Source: Methanobacteriota archaeon (lineage in GTDB: Archaea > Thermoplasmatota > Thermoplasmata > Methanomassiliicoccales > UBA472). From it: a stretch of DNA of 36,039 bases. The stretch lies in NCBI GenBank assembly GCA_021372335.1, contig JAJFUR010000078.1, positions 1 through 36,039 of the forward strand, written 5' to 3'. The notes beneath the pieces were generated by a model. That model had not been told where the DNA came from. It made no database searches and was given only the letters and a program-made list of their open reading frames with translations. Numbering within the stretch: the stretch's first letter is position 1; each line of letters begins with the position of its first letter. This document shows, one piece after another, positions 22,309 through 30,253 of this stretch. Position numbers and translations under genes: made by a program.

Positions 22309-22662
22309 ATGCAGAAGGTGGTCCTGGACACCAACGCGCTCCTCATGCCCTTCGAGTTCAAGATGAACCTGGACCTTGAGCTTGCCCACCTTTTCGGGGA
22401 GTTCGAGGCGTACGTCCCCGGCCCTGTGATCGGGGAACTCAAGCGCTCGGGGAGCAAGCATGCCAAGGCCGCCCTGATGCTAGCGGGCAAGTACAAGAGG
22501 TTCGAGACGTCCACTCAGGGCGACGCGGGCGTGCTGGAGGCCGCAAAGGCCCTGGACGCGATGGTGGTCACCAATGACATCATCCTGCGGCGGAAGATGA
22601 GGAAGGAGGGCGTGCATGCCGTGCTCCTCCGCTCCCGACGGCACCTGGTCATCGAGGAATGA
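22309..22662 (+). CDS. PIN-domain protein (Fcf1/Utp24-like nuclease)
   Basis: A 117-residue PIN-domain protein. Conserved acidic residues for metal binding are in VVLDTNALLMP (D7), VIGELK, GDAGVLEAA and VVTNDIILRRK. Nearest families are the archaeal Fcf1/Utp24-like PIN proteins, linked to rRNA processing, rather than VapC toxins: no antitoxin gene is adjacent and it sits in a translation operon behind rps6e and aIF2-gamma. Its stop abuts that of the marker-8 gene within TGATCA. Confidence 0.85.
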   Translation: MQKVVLDTNALLMPFEFKMNLDLELAHLFGEFEAYVPGPVIGELKRSGSKHAKAALMLAGKYKRFETSTQGDAGVLEAAKALDAMVVTNDIILRRKMRKEGVHAVLLRSRRHLVIEE

Positions 22663-23487
22663 TCAGATGAGCGGCCGGGCCGGGCAGTCAGGGCCGCTCC
22701 TCGCCTCCTTGCCGATCTGCCTCAGCCGGACGGTGCAGATCTCCCTCCCCAGCTCGGTTATCGCGAACACAGGCACCTTAGTGCCGACCTGCATGGCGCC
22801 CAGCCGCTTTCCCAGGGCCCACATGTGCTTGGAGGCGCAGGCGGTGGCGATGTCGCAGTGGGCGAAGAGCGCCTCGGCCTCCTCCTCGGTCACCCCCGAG
22901 GTGTGCACCGCGAAGAGCACGACGTGGTCCCCGAACTCCCTGCGCAATGCCTCGGCGTCCGCGCCCTTGACCACCGTGACCCCTATCTTCCTATAGCCCA
23001 TTGCCCACGCCTTGCGGACGCCGGCCACCTGGTCTATGCGGGCCGTCTCGGGGTCCAGCACCCGGTCGCGGCCGATCTCCGCGAGCACGCTTTGGATCGG
23101 GCTCGTCTCCACAAGCCCGGAGAGCCTTCCTCCGATGCCCTGGATGAGCTCCGGGTCATCGACGACGGCCGTACCGGAGCCATCGCAGACGCAGACCGAG
23201 CAGTCCATGATCCCCTGCGAGACGCACATGCTCATGAGTTCGGATACCCCGAAGCTCAGGAAGTCCTTCATCCGCATCTGCCTCCTCTCTGTGAAGATGC
23301 CGAAGTCCCTGATGCGGAACTCGACGTTCTGGCGGACGCTCTCCTTGGTCAGCCTCTCGATCCCGCGATGGTTGTTGAAGAGGGGGCAGAACTCGATCCT
23401 CGGCTCGCTGACATCGACGACCGCCCCGTTCTCCACGACCACCCTGGACAATCCCAGGACCTCCATCACATGATGGTCCTTCGCCAT
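22663..23487 (-). CDS. Methanogenesis marker protein 8 (DUF2099)
   Basis: A 274-residue protein matching the marker-8 family: VVVENGAVVDVSEPRIEFCPLF near the N-terminus, RGIERLTKESVRQNVEFRIRDFGIFT, FLSFGVSELMS, and LIQGIGGRLSGLVETSPI. The family is characteristic of methanogens and is thought to relate to methyl-coenzyme M reductase or its cofactors, with no established reaction. A cluster of cysteines (DCSVCVCDG) could bind metal. The ATG at 23487 is favoured over one at 23502, because a TATA-like GATATCGATATAG (23504-23516) is then correctly spaced for a leaderless start. It is divergent from riboflavin kinase. This gene is the main reason to call the organism a methanogen. Confidence 0.88.
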   Translation of the reverse strand: MAKDHHVMEVLGLSRVVVENGAVVDVSEPRIEFCPLFNNHRGIERLTKESVRQNVEFRIRDFGIFTERRQMRMKDFLSFGVSELMSMCVSQGIMDCSVCVCDGSGTAVVDDPELIQGIGGRLSGLVETSPIQSVLAEIGRDRVLDPETARIDQVAGVRKAWAMGYRKIGVTVVKGADAEALRREFGDHVVLFAVHTSGVTEEEAEALFAHCDIATACASKHMWALGKRLGAMQVGTKVPVFAITELGREICTVRLRQIGKEARSGPDCPARPLI

Positions 23488-23503
23488 GTGGGACGGGAAC
23501 ATA

Positions 23504-23516
23504 CTATATCGATATC
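23504..23516 (-). promoter_or_regulatory. TATA box for methanogenesis marker 8
   Basis: On the minus strand this is CTATATCGATATC reversed, GATATCGATATAG, centred about 23 nt upstream of the ATG at 23487, giving a leaderless start. Confidence 0.5.
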
Positions 23517-23539
23517 AAACCTGCGGAAAGGTTCAGCAA

Positions 23540-23550
23540 TCTATTAATTG
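23540..23550 (+). promoter_or_regulatory. TATA box for riboflavin kinase
   Basis: TCTATTAATTG predicts a start at about 23571 and a 48-nt leader before the TTG at 23619. Confidence 0.45.
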
Positions 23551-23618
23551 GGATAACTGATAACCACGAAAGTGCCCTGTTACAGGTTGCATAGTAGCGG
23601 GCCGGGGAGTTGTTGCCT

Positions 23619-24293
23619 TTGCAGTCAGAGAACGACGAGAAGTTCGTTACCGCCCTCCGCAGGATAGCCCTGATGGGGGGGTTGCACGATTACGTCGCCC
23701 TTTCGTCCCGGGAGCTGGGGGAAATGCTCGACATGTCCCAGCAATCGGCCTCCAAGCGCATCCTGGAGCTCCTGGACGCGAAGCTCATAGAACGGGACCT
23801 GGGGGCCAGGCGCCAGCGCATCCGGATCACCAGCAAGGGGGCGGACATGCTCCGCAAGGAGTACCTCGAGTACCAGAAGATCTTCGAGATGAAGGACGAG
23901 CTGGTGATCAAGGGGACGGTGGTCGAGGGCATGGGCGAGGGGCAGTACTACGTCACGCAGCCCGGCTACATGGAGCAGTTCGTGGAGAAGCTCGGGTTCC
24001 GGCCCTACGAGGGAACGCTGAACGTCAAGCTCCTTCCGACCGAGGTCCACAAGCTCGACGCCCTCCGGAACGGAAGGACCATCGACATCAAGGGGTTCGA
24101 GCGGAACGGAAGGACGTTCGGGGACGTGCACTGCATCCCCGCCAGCATCCAGAACATCGAATGCGCGGTCGTCCTCCCCCGGCGCTCGCACTACGAGGAC
24201 GTGCTGGAGGTGGTCTGCAAGTTCCATCTCCGGCGGACCCTCGGCCTCGAGGACGGGGACCAGGTGGAGGTGCGCATCCACCTCTCCTTCTGA
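23619..24293 (+). CDS. ribK: CTP-dependent riboflavin kinase with N-terminal winged helix
   Basis: A 224-residue protein. Residues about 1-85 are a MarR-like winged helix (LSSRELGEMLDMSQQSASKRILELLD). Residues about 90-224 are the archaeal riboflavin kinase domain: KGTVVEGMGEGQYYVTQPGY, GFRPYEGTLNVKL, IDIKGFERNGRTFGDVHC and VVLPRRSHYEDVLEVV. The enzyme makes FMN from riboflavin using CTP. The fused winged helix may regulate flavin genes. No ATG is available near the start; TTG at 23619 lies nine bases after GGGGAG, while TTGs at 23610 and 23613 are too close to it. FMN is a precursor of FAD and is needed by flavoproteins such as the reductases in this window. Confidence 0.92.
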   Translation: MQSENDEKFVTALRRIALMGGLHDYVALSSRELGEMLDMSQQSASKRILELLDAKLIERDLGARRQRIRITSKGADMLRKEYLEYQKIFEMKDELVIKGTVVEGMGEGQYYVTQPGYMEQFVEKLGFRPYEGTLNVKLLPTEVHKLDALRNGRTIDIKGFERNGRTFGDVHCIPASIQNIECAVVLPRRSHYEDVLEVVCKFHLRRTLGLEDGDQVEVRIHLSF

Positions 24294-25109
24294 TCAGCGC
24301 ACGCTTTCCACGATGGAGCGGAAAAGGGGCAGGCCGTCGCCCTCCTCCCTCCCCGGCGTCCTGGTCCAGTCGGGATGCGTCTCCCTTCTCAGCACCCTCT
24401 CCGGGTGCGGCATCATCCCTAGGACGTTCCCGGCCGGGTTGCAGATCCCGGCGATGTTGTAGATGGAGCCATTCGGGCACCACGGGTAGCCAGCATACTC
24501 CCCGTCCGGGTTCACGTAACGGAACACGATCTGATCGTTCTCCAGCAACCGCTCGAGCGTCCGCCGCCGCGTTCCCCGTGGGAACATGAGCTTGCCCTCA
24601 GCATGGGCGGAGGGGCACATCACTACTGAGCCGTGCGGGATGCCGGCAGTGAAGGGGCCCTTGCCCCGCCTCTCCTGCCGGAGGAGGGTCGGCCGGCACT
24701 CGAACCTGCCGGAGTCGTTGGTGTACAGCGCCGCCTCGGGCGCCTCGGCCATGGTCCCGTCCATCGCCGGGAGCAGCCCCAGCTCCACCAGGACCTGGAA
24801 GCCGTTGCACACGCCGATCACCGGCCTTCCGGCCTCCACGAAGGCGACGAGCTCCTTCCTGAGCCCGCTCTTCAGGCGGGCGGCGAAGATCGCCCCCGCC
24901 CGCACGTAATCGCCGGCCGAGAAGCCCCCGGGCAGCATTAGGACGTCATAGCTGTCCAGCTCCCTCCTCCGATCGGAGGGGCACTGGCCAAGGAGCTGCT
25001 TCAGATGGACCTTCTCCGGGGAGGCGCCGACGGAGGCGAAGGCCTGGGCGGCCTCGTCCTCGCAGTTCGTCCCCTCTATCCTCAGGACACAGACCCTGAC
25101 GGCCTTCAT
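24294..25109 (-). CDS. purQ: Phosphoribosylformylglycinamidine synthase, glutaminase subunit
   Basis: A 271-residue class I glutamine amidotransferase that supplies ammonia to PurL in purine synthesis. The nucleophile is C101 in PVIGVCNGFQ. LPGGFSAGDYVRAGAIFAARL is the PurQ signature, and MMPHPERVL contains the catalytic His/Glu pair. It starts four bases after the purL stop and is last in the purS-purL-purQ operon. Its TGA abuts the ribK TGA in a TGATCA hexamer. Confidence 0.96.
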   Translation of the reverse strand: MKAVRVCVLRIEGTNCEDEAAQAFASVGASPEKVHLKQLLGQCPSDRRRELDSYDVLMLPGGFSAGDYVRAGAIFAARLKSGLRKELVAFVEAGRPVIGVCNGFQVLVELGLLPAMDGTMAEAPEAALYTNDSGRFECRPTLLRQERRGKGPFTAGIPHGSVVMCPSAHAEGKLMFPRGTRRRTLERLLENDQIVFRYVNPDGEYAGYPWCPNGSIYNIAGICNPAGNVLGMMPHPERVLRRETHPDWTRTPGREEGDGLPLFRSIVESVR

Positions 25110-25113
25110 CGCA

Positions 25114-27423
25114 TCACCCCATCAGTCGCGGGAGCGTGCCGCTCCAGGCCTTTCTCATGTCCCTCAGGGAGAGGGACGCCCTCCCCTTCCCGGCGATCAG
25201 TCGCAAGGAACGGCCGCCGACCGTCCCGAGCCGGGTGATGGGAACGGTCATGGCGGAGACGAACTTTCCTTCTCTGGAGGGCTCGACCTCCACCACCCAG
25301 CGGGTGTTGCTCTCCGAAAAGGCCTCCCATTCGGCGCCCACCTCCACGGCGGCGCCCAGGTCGCCGCCCAGGCACATCTCGGCCACCGCGATCGCCAGTC
25401 CCCCATCGGAGACATCGTGGCAGGAGGCGATCAGCCCTTCCCCCATCGCGGAGAGCATCTCGTCCATGGAGCGCCTCAGCCGCTCCGGGGACACGGCCGG
25501 GACCTCGCCCCCCCTTCCCCCGAACCTGCGGTAGAGGGCAGAGCCCCCGAACTCCCGCCTGGTCTCGCCTACGAGGTACAGGGCGTTCCCTTCCCTCTTC
25601 AGGTCGGTGGTCACGCACCTGCGCACATCCTCCACTATCCCCACGCCGAGCACGGTGGGAGTGGGGAGCACGGCCCCGCTGGCCGTCTCGTTGTAGAGCG
25701 AGACGTTGCCGGACGGCACAGGCAGGCCCAGGTACCTGGCCAGGTCACCCATGCCCGCCACGGCCTGCCGTAGCTCCCCTAGCCGCTCAGGCCTCTCCGG
25801 GTTCCCGAAGTTGAGGCAGTCCGTGAACGAATCAGGCCGCCCGCCCACCGCGACGATGTTGCGGCACGCCTCGTCGATGGAGGCCATCCCGCCGCGGTAC
25901 GCATCCGCCCCGCAGAACCAGGGATTGACGCCGACCGCCAGGGCCAGCCCCCTCTCCCGGTCCGGAAGGGGCCTGATGACCGTCGCGTCCGAGGGGCCGC
26001 CCCTGTTCATCCTTCCCGAGGCCGGTTTGATGACGGTGCCGCCGCGCACCTCGTGGTCGTACATGCGGAACACCCACTCCTTGCTGGCGATGTTGGGGTC
26101 CGCCAGCAGCCCCAACGTCACGGTCCGCAGGTCCGGGAGCTTGGGGGTCACCTCCTCGGTCTGCCTGGAGCGGACCTCCATCTTGCAGGGCCGGCAGTAC
26201 TCCGGCCCCTTGGTCAGAAAGTCCAGGTCCAGGTCGAGGACCCGCACCCCTAGCCATTCGAGCGTGACATGGTTCCCCGGGACCACCCTCCCGATGACTG
26301 TGGCGTCCACGTCCCACATCGCAAAGGTCTCCAGCACCCGCTCCACGTTCCCCTCGGGCACTGCCAGCATCATGCGCTCCTGCGACTCCGACACCCAGAC
26401 CTCCCAGGGGGCAAGCCCGCTCTCCTTGAGCGGCACCCGATGCAGGTCGACCTCGGCGCCGCAGCCCCCGGCCAGGGCCATCTCGCCCACGACGCAGGAC
26501 AGCCCACCCCCGCCCAGGTCCTTCATGCCGCTGACGAGGCCCAGCGAGTTCACCTCCAGGCAGGCGTGGATGAGCGGCTCCTTGGTGATGGGGTCGCCGA
26601 GCTGCACAGCCCCCCGGCTCTCGTCCTCGGACCTGGCGCTCAACTCCGCGGAGGCGAAGGTCACGCCGTGGATGCCGTCCCTCCCGGTCCGCCCCCCGCA
26701 TAGTATCAGGCGGTCGCCCACCCCGCCCACGGCGTTGCGGCGAAGGTCCCGCTTCCTCACGATCCCGACGCACCCGACGTTCACAAGGCAATTGCCCAGG
26801 TATGATTCGTCGAAGAACAGCCCTCCGCACACCGTCGGGACCCCGATGCGGTTGCCGTAGTCACGTATCCCGGAGACGACCCCGGAGACGAGGTACTTGG
26901 GCGCCTTGGAGCCCGCGGGGACCTTCCCCTTGAGGTCCAGGGGACCGAAGAAGAGGGGGTCCACGAGCGCGACGGGCTGCGCGCCCATGCACAGCACGTC
27001 CCGGACGATGCCCCCGATGCCGGTGGCGGCGCCCCCGTACGGCTCGATGGCGGACGGATGGTTATGGCTCTCGATCCTGAGCGCGTACCCATATTCATCG
27101 TCGAACTCCATGACCCCAGCGTCGCCCCGGGAGAGCACGCGGCCGTTGTCGATGCCGAAGATGTGCTCCCGGAGGATGACCTTGGACGACTTGTAGCAGC
27201 AATGCTCGCTCCAGGCCTGGGCTATCGACTCCAGCTCCACGTCCGTCGGCCGCCGTCCCAACCCCTTGAAGTGGTCCCTGACCCGGCGCATCTCCTCCAA
27301 TGAAAGGGAAAGCCCCATCTCCCCGCTCAGGGCCTTCAGCTCGTCGTCCGTGGCCGCCGCCAGGTCTATTTCCGCCAGATGGAAGGGCACTGGGCGCTTG
27401 ATGAAGAGATGCTCCAAGGACAT
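25114..27423 (-). CDS. purL: Phosphoribosylformylglycinamidine synthase II
   Basis: A 769-residue small-type PurL, the ATP-dependent subunit that converts FGAR to FGAM using ammonia channelled from PurQ, with PurS as bridge. Features are AWSEHCCYKSSK near the N-terminus, SHNHPSAIEPYGGAATGIGGI (nucleotide and metal binding), SGMKDLGGGGLSC, and SCHDVSDGGLAIAVAEM in the C-terminal half. The ATG at 27423 lies five bases after the purS stop and fits the family N-terminus (MSLEHLFIKRPVPFHLAE); the frame is open further upstream over purS but is not used. Length is normal for PurL that works with separate PurS and PurQ. Confidence 0.97.
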   Translation of the reverse strand: MSLEHLFIKRPVPFHLAEIDLAAATDDELKALSGEMGLSLSLEEMRRVRDHFKGLGRRPTDVELESIAQAWSEHCCYKSSKVILREHIFGIDNGRVLSRGDAGVMEFDDEYGYALRIESHNHPSAIEPYGGAATGIGGIVRDVLCMGAQPVALVDPLFFGPLDLKGKVPAGSKAPKYLVSGVVSGIRDYGNRIGVPTVCGGLFFDESYLGNCLVNVGCVGIVRKRDLRRNAVGGVGDRLILCGGRTGRDGIHGVTFASAELSARSEDESRGAVQLGDPITKEPLIHACLEVNSLGLVSGMKDLGGGGLSCVVGEMALAGGCGAEVDLHRVPLKESGLAPWEVWVSESQERMMLAVPEGNVERVLETFAMWDVDATVIGRVVPGNHVTLEWLGVRVLDLDLDFLTKGPEYCRPCKMEVRSRQTEEVTPKLPDLRTVTLGLLADPNIASKEWVFRMYDHEVRGGTVIKPASGRMNRGGPSDATVIRPLPDRERGLALAVGVNPWFCGADAYRGGMASIDEACRNIVAVGGRPDSFTDCLNFGNPERPERLGELRQAVAGMGDLARYLGLPVPSGNVSLYNETASGAVLPTPTVLGVGIVEDVRRCVTTDLKREGNALYLVGETRREFGGSALYRRFGGRGGEVPAVSPERLRRSMDEMLSAMGEGLIASCHDVSDGGLAIAVAEMCLGGDLGAAVEVGAEWEAFSESNTRWVVEVEPSREGKFVSAMTVPITRLGTVGGRSLRLIAGKGRASLSLRDMRKAWSGTLPRLMG

Positions 27424-27428
27424 GCCCT

Positions 27429-27668
27429 TCACCTGAGGTCGACCCTGTACTTCTGGATGACCGGATTGGCAAGGAGCCTGCGGCACATCTCCTCGCACTC
27501 CTGGCGGGCGACGGCCGGGTCGGCGTCCAACTCCACCTCGAACATCTTGATGGAGCGCACGCCCCTGATGTCATTGAAACCGAGCAGTTCCAGGGCCTTC
27601 CTGGTGTTCCTGCCCTCCGGGTCAGCGACCCCCGGCTTGAGCTCGATCCTGATCTCTGCCACGACCAT
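27429..27668 (-). CDS. purS: Phosphoribosylformylglycinamidine synthase subunit PurS
   Basis: A 79-residue protein with the PurS pattern: EIRIELKPGVADPEGRNTRKALELLGF, then VRSIKMFEVEL and NPVIQKYRVDL. PurS dimers link PurL and PurQ and help channel ammonia. It is the first gene of the purS-L-Q operon. The ATG lies about 9 nt downstream of the predicted transcription start. Confidence 0.95.
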   Translation of the reverse strand: MVVAEIRIELKPGVADPEGRNTRKALELLGFNDIRGVRSIKMFEVELDADPAVARQECEEMCRRLLANPVIQKYRVDLR

Positions 27669-27696
27669 TGATGCACCGCCTGAGGAATCATCCTCC

Positions 27697-27708
27697 AGTA
27701 ATTAATCT
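27697..27708 (-). promoter_or_regulatory. TATA box of the purSLQ operon
   Basis: On the minus strand this reads AGATTAATTACT, centred about 35 nt before the purS ATG, predicting a very short leader. Confidence 0.55.
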
Positions 27709-27719
27709 TCTGCCCCCTT

Positions 27720-28367
27720 TCAGATGCCCCAATGGTTGGACACCGCCTCGAAGGTGCCCGAGAGCACGAACTCAACGGCCATCGCCGCCAGGAGGAGCCC
27801 CATGATCCTGGTGAAGGCCATGGCCCCGCTCTTCCCCATGCGGGAGAACAGCGGCTCGGCGTACTTCAGCAGGACGAACGATATCGCCACGGTGGCGAAG
27901 ATGCCCAGGAAGAGGAAGAGGAGGTTGAGGGTGGGCTCCCCGGAGTCCTGGGCGTAGCTCACGTAGATCATGACGGTGGTGATGGCCCCCGGGCCGGCGA
28001 AGAGGGGGATCCCCAACGGCACGACCCCCACCTCCTCCTTCTCTGAGGCCTCCTCGGCCTCCTCCTCGGTCATCTTGGACTTGGTCAGCTGCCCCCTGGT
28101 CATGGTGAAGGCGATCGAGAACAGGAGGATGCCGCCGGCGATCTTGAACGCCGGGATCGTGATCCCGTACAGGTCGAAGATGACGTTGCCGAAGAGGGCG
28201 AAGACGACCAGGACGCTCCCGGCGACGATGCAGACCTTGTTGCGGACCTTGCGCTTCAGCTCCGGCGAATAGCCTTCGGTGATGGCCACGAACACCGGGA
28301 GGTTGCCCACGGGGTTCATGACCGCGAAGATGGAGGCGAAGGCGGTCACCGCAAAGGCTAGGTCCAT
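27720..28367 (-). CDS. MarC family integral membrane protein
   Basis: A 215-residue, six-helix MarC/UPF0056 protein. Characteristic stretches are FASIFAVMNPVGNLPVFVAIT at the N-terminus, PAFKIAGGILLFSIAFTM, and VPLGIPLFAGPGAITTVMIY. The loop between helices 3 and 4 is strongly acidic (EEEAEEASEKEE). The family was once tied to antibiotic resistance, but its function is not established; transport is assumed. A TATA box at 28389-28396 places the transcript start on the ATG itself. Confidence 0.9.
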   Translation of the reverse strand: MDLAFAVTAFASIFAVMNPVGNLPVFVAITEGYSPELKRKVRNKVCIVAGSVLVVFALFGNVIFDLYGITIPAFKIAGGILLFSIAFTMTRGQLTKSKMTEEEAEEASEKEEVGVVPLGIPLFAGPGAITTVMIYVSYAQDSGEPTLNLLFLFLGIFATVAISFVLLKYAEPLFSRMGKSGAMAFTRIMGLLLAAMAVEFVLSGTFEAVSNHWGI

Positions 28368-28388
28368 GGGCCAGGAACCATTCTATGG

Positions 28389-28396
28389 ATATATAA
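28389..28396 (-). promoter_or_regulatory. TATA box for marC (leaderless)
   Basis: TTATATAT on the minus strand is centred 26 nt from the ATG at 28367, a textbook leaderless spacing. Confidence 0.65.
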
Positions 28397-28454
28397 CCCC
28401 GCCCTCGGCGCTCGCTCGCCCCCAATGGCATATGGCCCGCTGTCCGGCCAGGGG

Positions 28455-29240
28455 TCAGTGCTCGATGGGAGCGGGGCCCGGCCGCTCCACCTTCCTGGCG
28501 AAGATGAGGTACCCGGTATGGCCCAACGTCTCGTACGAGGGCCGCACGCCCATCTCGTGCACGACCATCTCCCGCTGGATGTTCTCCAGGCTGCGGACCT
28601 CCACGAAGCCCTCCCTGCGCAGACGGCGCACCACCTCCTCCAGCTGGTTGGTGTTGGGGACATAGGCGCAGAACCGCCCGCCGTTCCTGAGCATGGCCGC
28701 CACGTTGCCCACGGCGTTCCAGGGGTCCGGGATGTCCAGGACCGCGGCGTCCGCCAGGATGTCCAGACGGTCATTGCGCACATCCCCGATCTCCAGGCGC
28801 CAATGCTCCAGCAGGCCGGCCTTCTCCACGTTGCGCCGCCCATTCTCGGCGAACTCCGGGCGGATCTCCATGGAGACCACCTTGCCCCAGGGACGCACCT
28901 GGTTCAGCAGCGCGATCGTGAGGGCCGCGGAGCCGACGCCCGCCTCGAGCACGACGTCCCCGGCCTTGATATTCAGCTCCAGGAGGATGGTCGCGGCGTC
29001 CTTGGGGGTGATGACCTGCGCTCCGCGCTCCACGGAGGACATCATCTCCGAGGCGCCCGGCACAAGAAGCCAGAAGCGCCTGCCAGCGATGCTCAGCTCC
29101 GCCCCATCCTCGGCCGCAAGAAGCCGGTCACCATCCACCACCCCGAGGGCACCGAGCCGCAGCATGCCCTTCCTGAGGACCACCCACGTCCTCCTGCCTT
29201 TTTCGTCCAAAAGATAGACCAGGGAGCCCTCGGGCAGCAT
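28455..29240 (-). CDS. trmI: tRNA (adenine-N1)-methyltransferase, TrmI type
   Basis: A 261-residue AdoMet-dependent methyltransferase that modifies A57/A58 in the T loop of tRNA. The N-terminal beta domain (about 1-65) is followed by the Rossmann domain with VLEAGVGSAALTIAL (motif I), VVSMEIRPEF (motif II), DVRND and AAVLDIPDPWNAV (catalytic region). QVITPKDAATILLELNIKAGDVVLEAG is typical of TrmI/Trm61. Length fits the homotetrameric archaeal enzyme. CTTTTTATCC on the minus strand (29261-29270) lies about 26 nt upstream, so the mRNA is leaderless. Confidence 0.94.
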   Translation of the reverse strand: MLPEGSLVYLLDEKGRRTWVVLRKGMLRLGALGVVDGDRLLAAEDGAELSIAGRRFWLLVPGASEMMSSVERGAQVITPKDAATILLELNIKAGDVVLEAGVGSAALTIALLNQVRPWGKVVSMEIRPEFAENGRRNVEKAGLLEHWRLEIGDVRNDRLDILADAAVLDIPDPWNAVGNVAAMLRNGGRFCAYVPNTNQLEEVVRRLRREGFVEVRSLENIQREMVVHEMGVRPSYETLGHTGYLIFARKVERPGPAPIEH

Positions 29241-29260
29241 AGGTAGGTCATCCTGCCGCG

Positions 29261-29270
29261 GGATAAAAAG
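29261..29270 (-). promoter_or_regulatory. TATA box for trmI (leaderless)
   Basis: CTTTTTATCC in minus orientation is centred 25 nt before the ATG at 29240. Confidence 0.55.
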
Positions 29271-29277
29271 GGTTCCC

Positions 29278-29682
29278 CTACTTCCTTAGCTTGGCGCCGC
29301 ACTCCCGGCACCGCTCGTCCAGGCTGGAGACGGCCGCCCCGCACTCCGGGCACCGGGGGATCCCGTCGATCCTCTTCACTTCCTTCTTTGGCCTCGGTTC
29401 GGGGGCGGGCTCCGTCTTGACCATTTCCTTCCCCTCCCCCTCCTTCAGCTTATATTCCGGAGGCTGGTAGCCCTTGGGGTCCACCGCCTTGTCCCTGCCC
29501 CTCTCCCTCATCGAGCGGACGCCGATGAAGGCCATGAGGCCCAGGACGGAGAGGAGGAGGCCGATCACCACCCAAAGGGGCTCCACCTTCCCCTCCCGTT
29601 GCATGAGCCGATACAGATAGATGGCGATGGCCGCGCCGATCGCCAGCCAGACCAATGCAGGTATCCAGAGGTCCAAAGGCAT
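29278..29682 (-). CDS. Two-helix membrane protein with C-terminal zinc ribbon
   Basis: A 134-residue protein. Helices at about 5-25 and 37-55 are followed by a charged, proline-rich linker (about 57-105). A C-terminal zinc ribbon follows, with cysteines in CPECG (about 112-116) and CRECG (about 126-130). The ribbon would sit in the cytosol. Family not recognised. This design, membrane helices plus a terminal zinc ribbon, also appears in the 15226-15894 protein. A TGATATAGC element (29712-29720, minus strand) lies about 34 nt upstream. It ends in TAG, 37 bases before the trmI ATG. Confidence 0.7.
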   Translation of the reverse strand: MPLDLWIPALVWLAIGAAIAIYLYRLMQREGKVEPLWVVIGLLLSVLGLMAFIGVRSMRERGRDKAVDPKGYQPPEYKLKEGEGKEMVKTEPAPEPRPKKEVKRIDGIPRCPECGAAVSSLDERCRECGAKLRK

Positions 29683-29991
29683 CCCGTCCCGTCCTTCGCA
29701 ATCGTCCTCATGCTATATCAAAGTGATTTTGATTTTTGCCTCTCGGAACCCCCTCGTCCCCATCGTCCAGAGGGCCATGGCGATGGGTATCGGGCCCTAA
29801 GGCCGGGAAGCGACCTGGGACCGCCCTGTATTCATGAGCTCCGGCCGGAGGGGAGGGGCGGAGGGCGCCTCTAAACGGAAAACGTCCAAATGGCTGGCCC
29901 ACCGGGCCCGCCCCCGTCCTGGCATGGGTGTGGAAGGGAGCGTTTGGCTTGGGGAACAAGATATTAATAGGCCGACCACGTTTGACGCCCG
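29683..29991. other. 309-base stretch without a convincing gene
   Basis: This interval lies between two outward-facing small membrane protein genes and holds their promoters at its two ends. The G-rich middle (about 29740-29940) has short open frames on both strands but none with protein-like composition. It contains GGAAGGGAGC, also found in SRP RNA, without the rest of that RNA. I could not identify an RNA gene here, though a structured RNA is not excluded. Confidence 0.4.
29961..29969 (+). promoter_or_regulatory. TATA box for the 29992 gene (leaderless)
   Basis: ATATTAATA is centred 27 nt before the ATG at 29992. Confidence 0.6.
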
Positions 29992-30198
29992 ATGGCCGAG
30001 CCTGCCTACCCCAAAAGGGCTGTGAAGACGTTCTCGCTGCTCCTGATCGTAGCGGCGGCGCTGCTCTACTGGGTATGGGGGATCTCCTATGGCAGCTGGA
30101 ACATTTTCGCCGCGGAGAACATGGGCATCTATTCCCTGTTCGTGGTCCTGCTAGGCTTCGGGCTGTTCGGCTACCTGCTCACCAAGTTCAAGCAGTAG
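29992..30198 (+). CDS. Small two-helix membrane protein
   Basis: A 68-residue protein with helices at about 13-32 and 44-64, a conserved-looking aromatic loop (YWVWGISYGSWNIF) and a short basic tail (LTKFKQ). No family recognised. The well-placed TATA box and clean hydrophobic pattern support coding. It ends in TAG and precedes another membrane protein gene by 55 bases; that gene has its own TATA-like element. Confidence 0.7.
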   Translation: MAEPAYPKRAVKTFSLLLIVAAALLYWVWGISYGSWNIFAAENMGIYSLFVVLLGFGLFGYLLTKFKQ

Positions 30199-30211
30199 CC
30201 CCAACGGAACC

Positions 30212-30220
30212 ATTATATCC
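30212..30220 (+). promoter_or_regulatory. TATA box for the 30254 gene
   Basis: ATTATATCC predicts a start at about 30242, 12 nt before the TTG at 30254. Confidence 0.5.
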
Positions 30221-30253
30221 GGTCCAGCTGAATATTGCCCAGAGGCGGGGCAA

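Noticed and set aside
22309-22662. VapC toxin
   Set aside because: No antitoxin gene is adjacent, and the rps6e-aIF2gamma-PIN order points to an rRNA-processing PIN protein.
29740-29940. SRP RNA suggested by GGAAGGGAGC
   Set aside because: Only ten bases match; the partner strand of helix 8 and the flanking conserved parts are not present.
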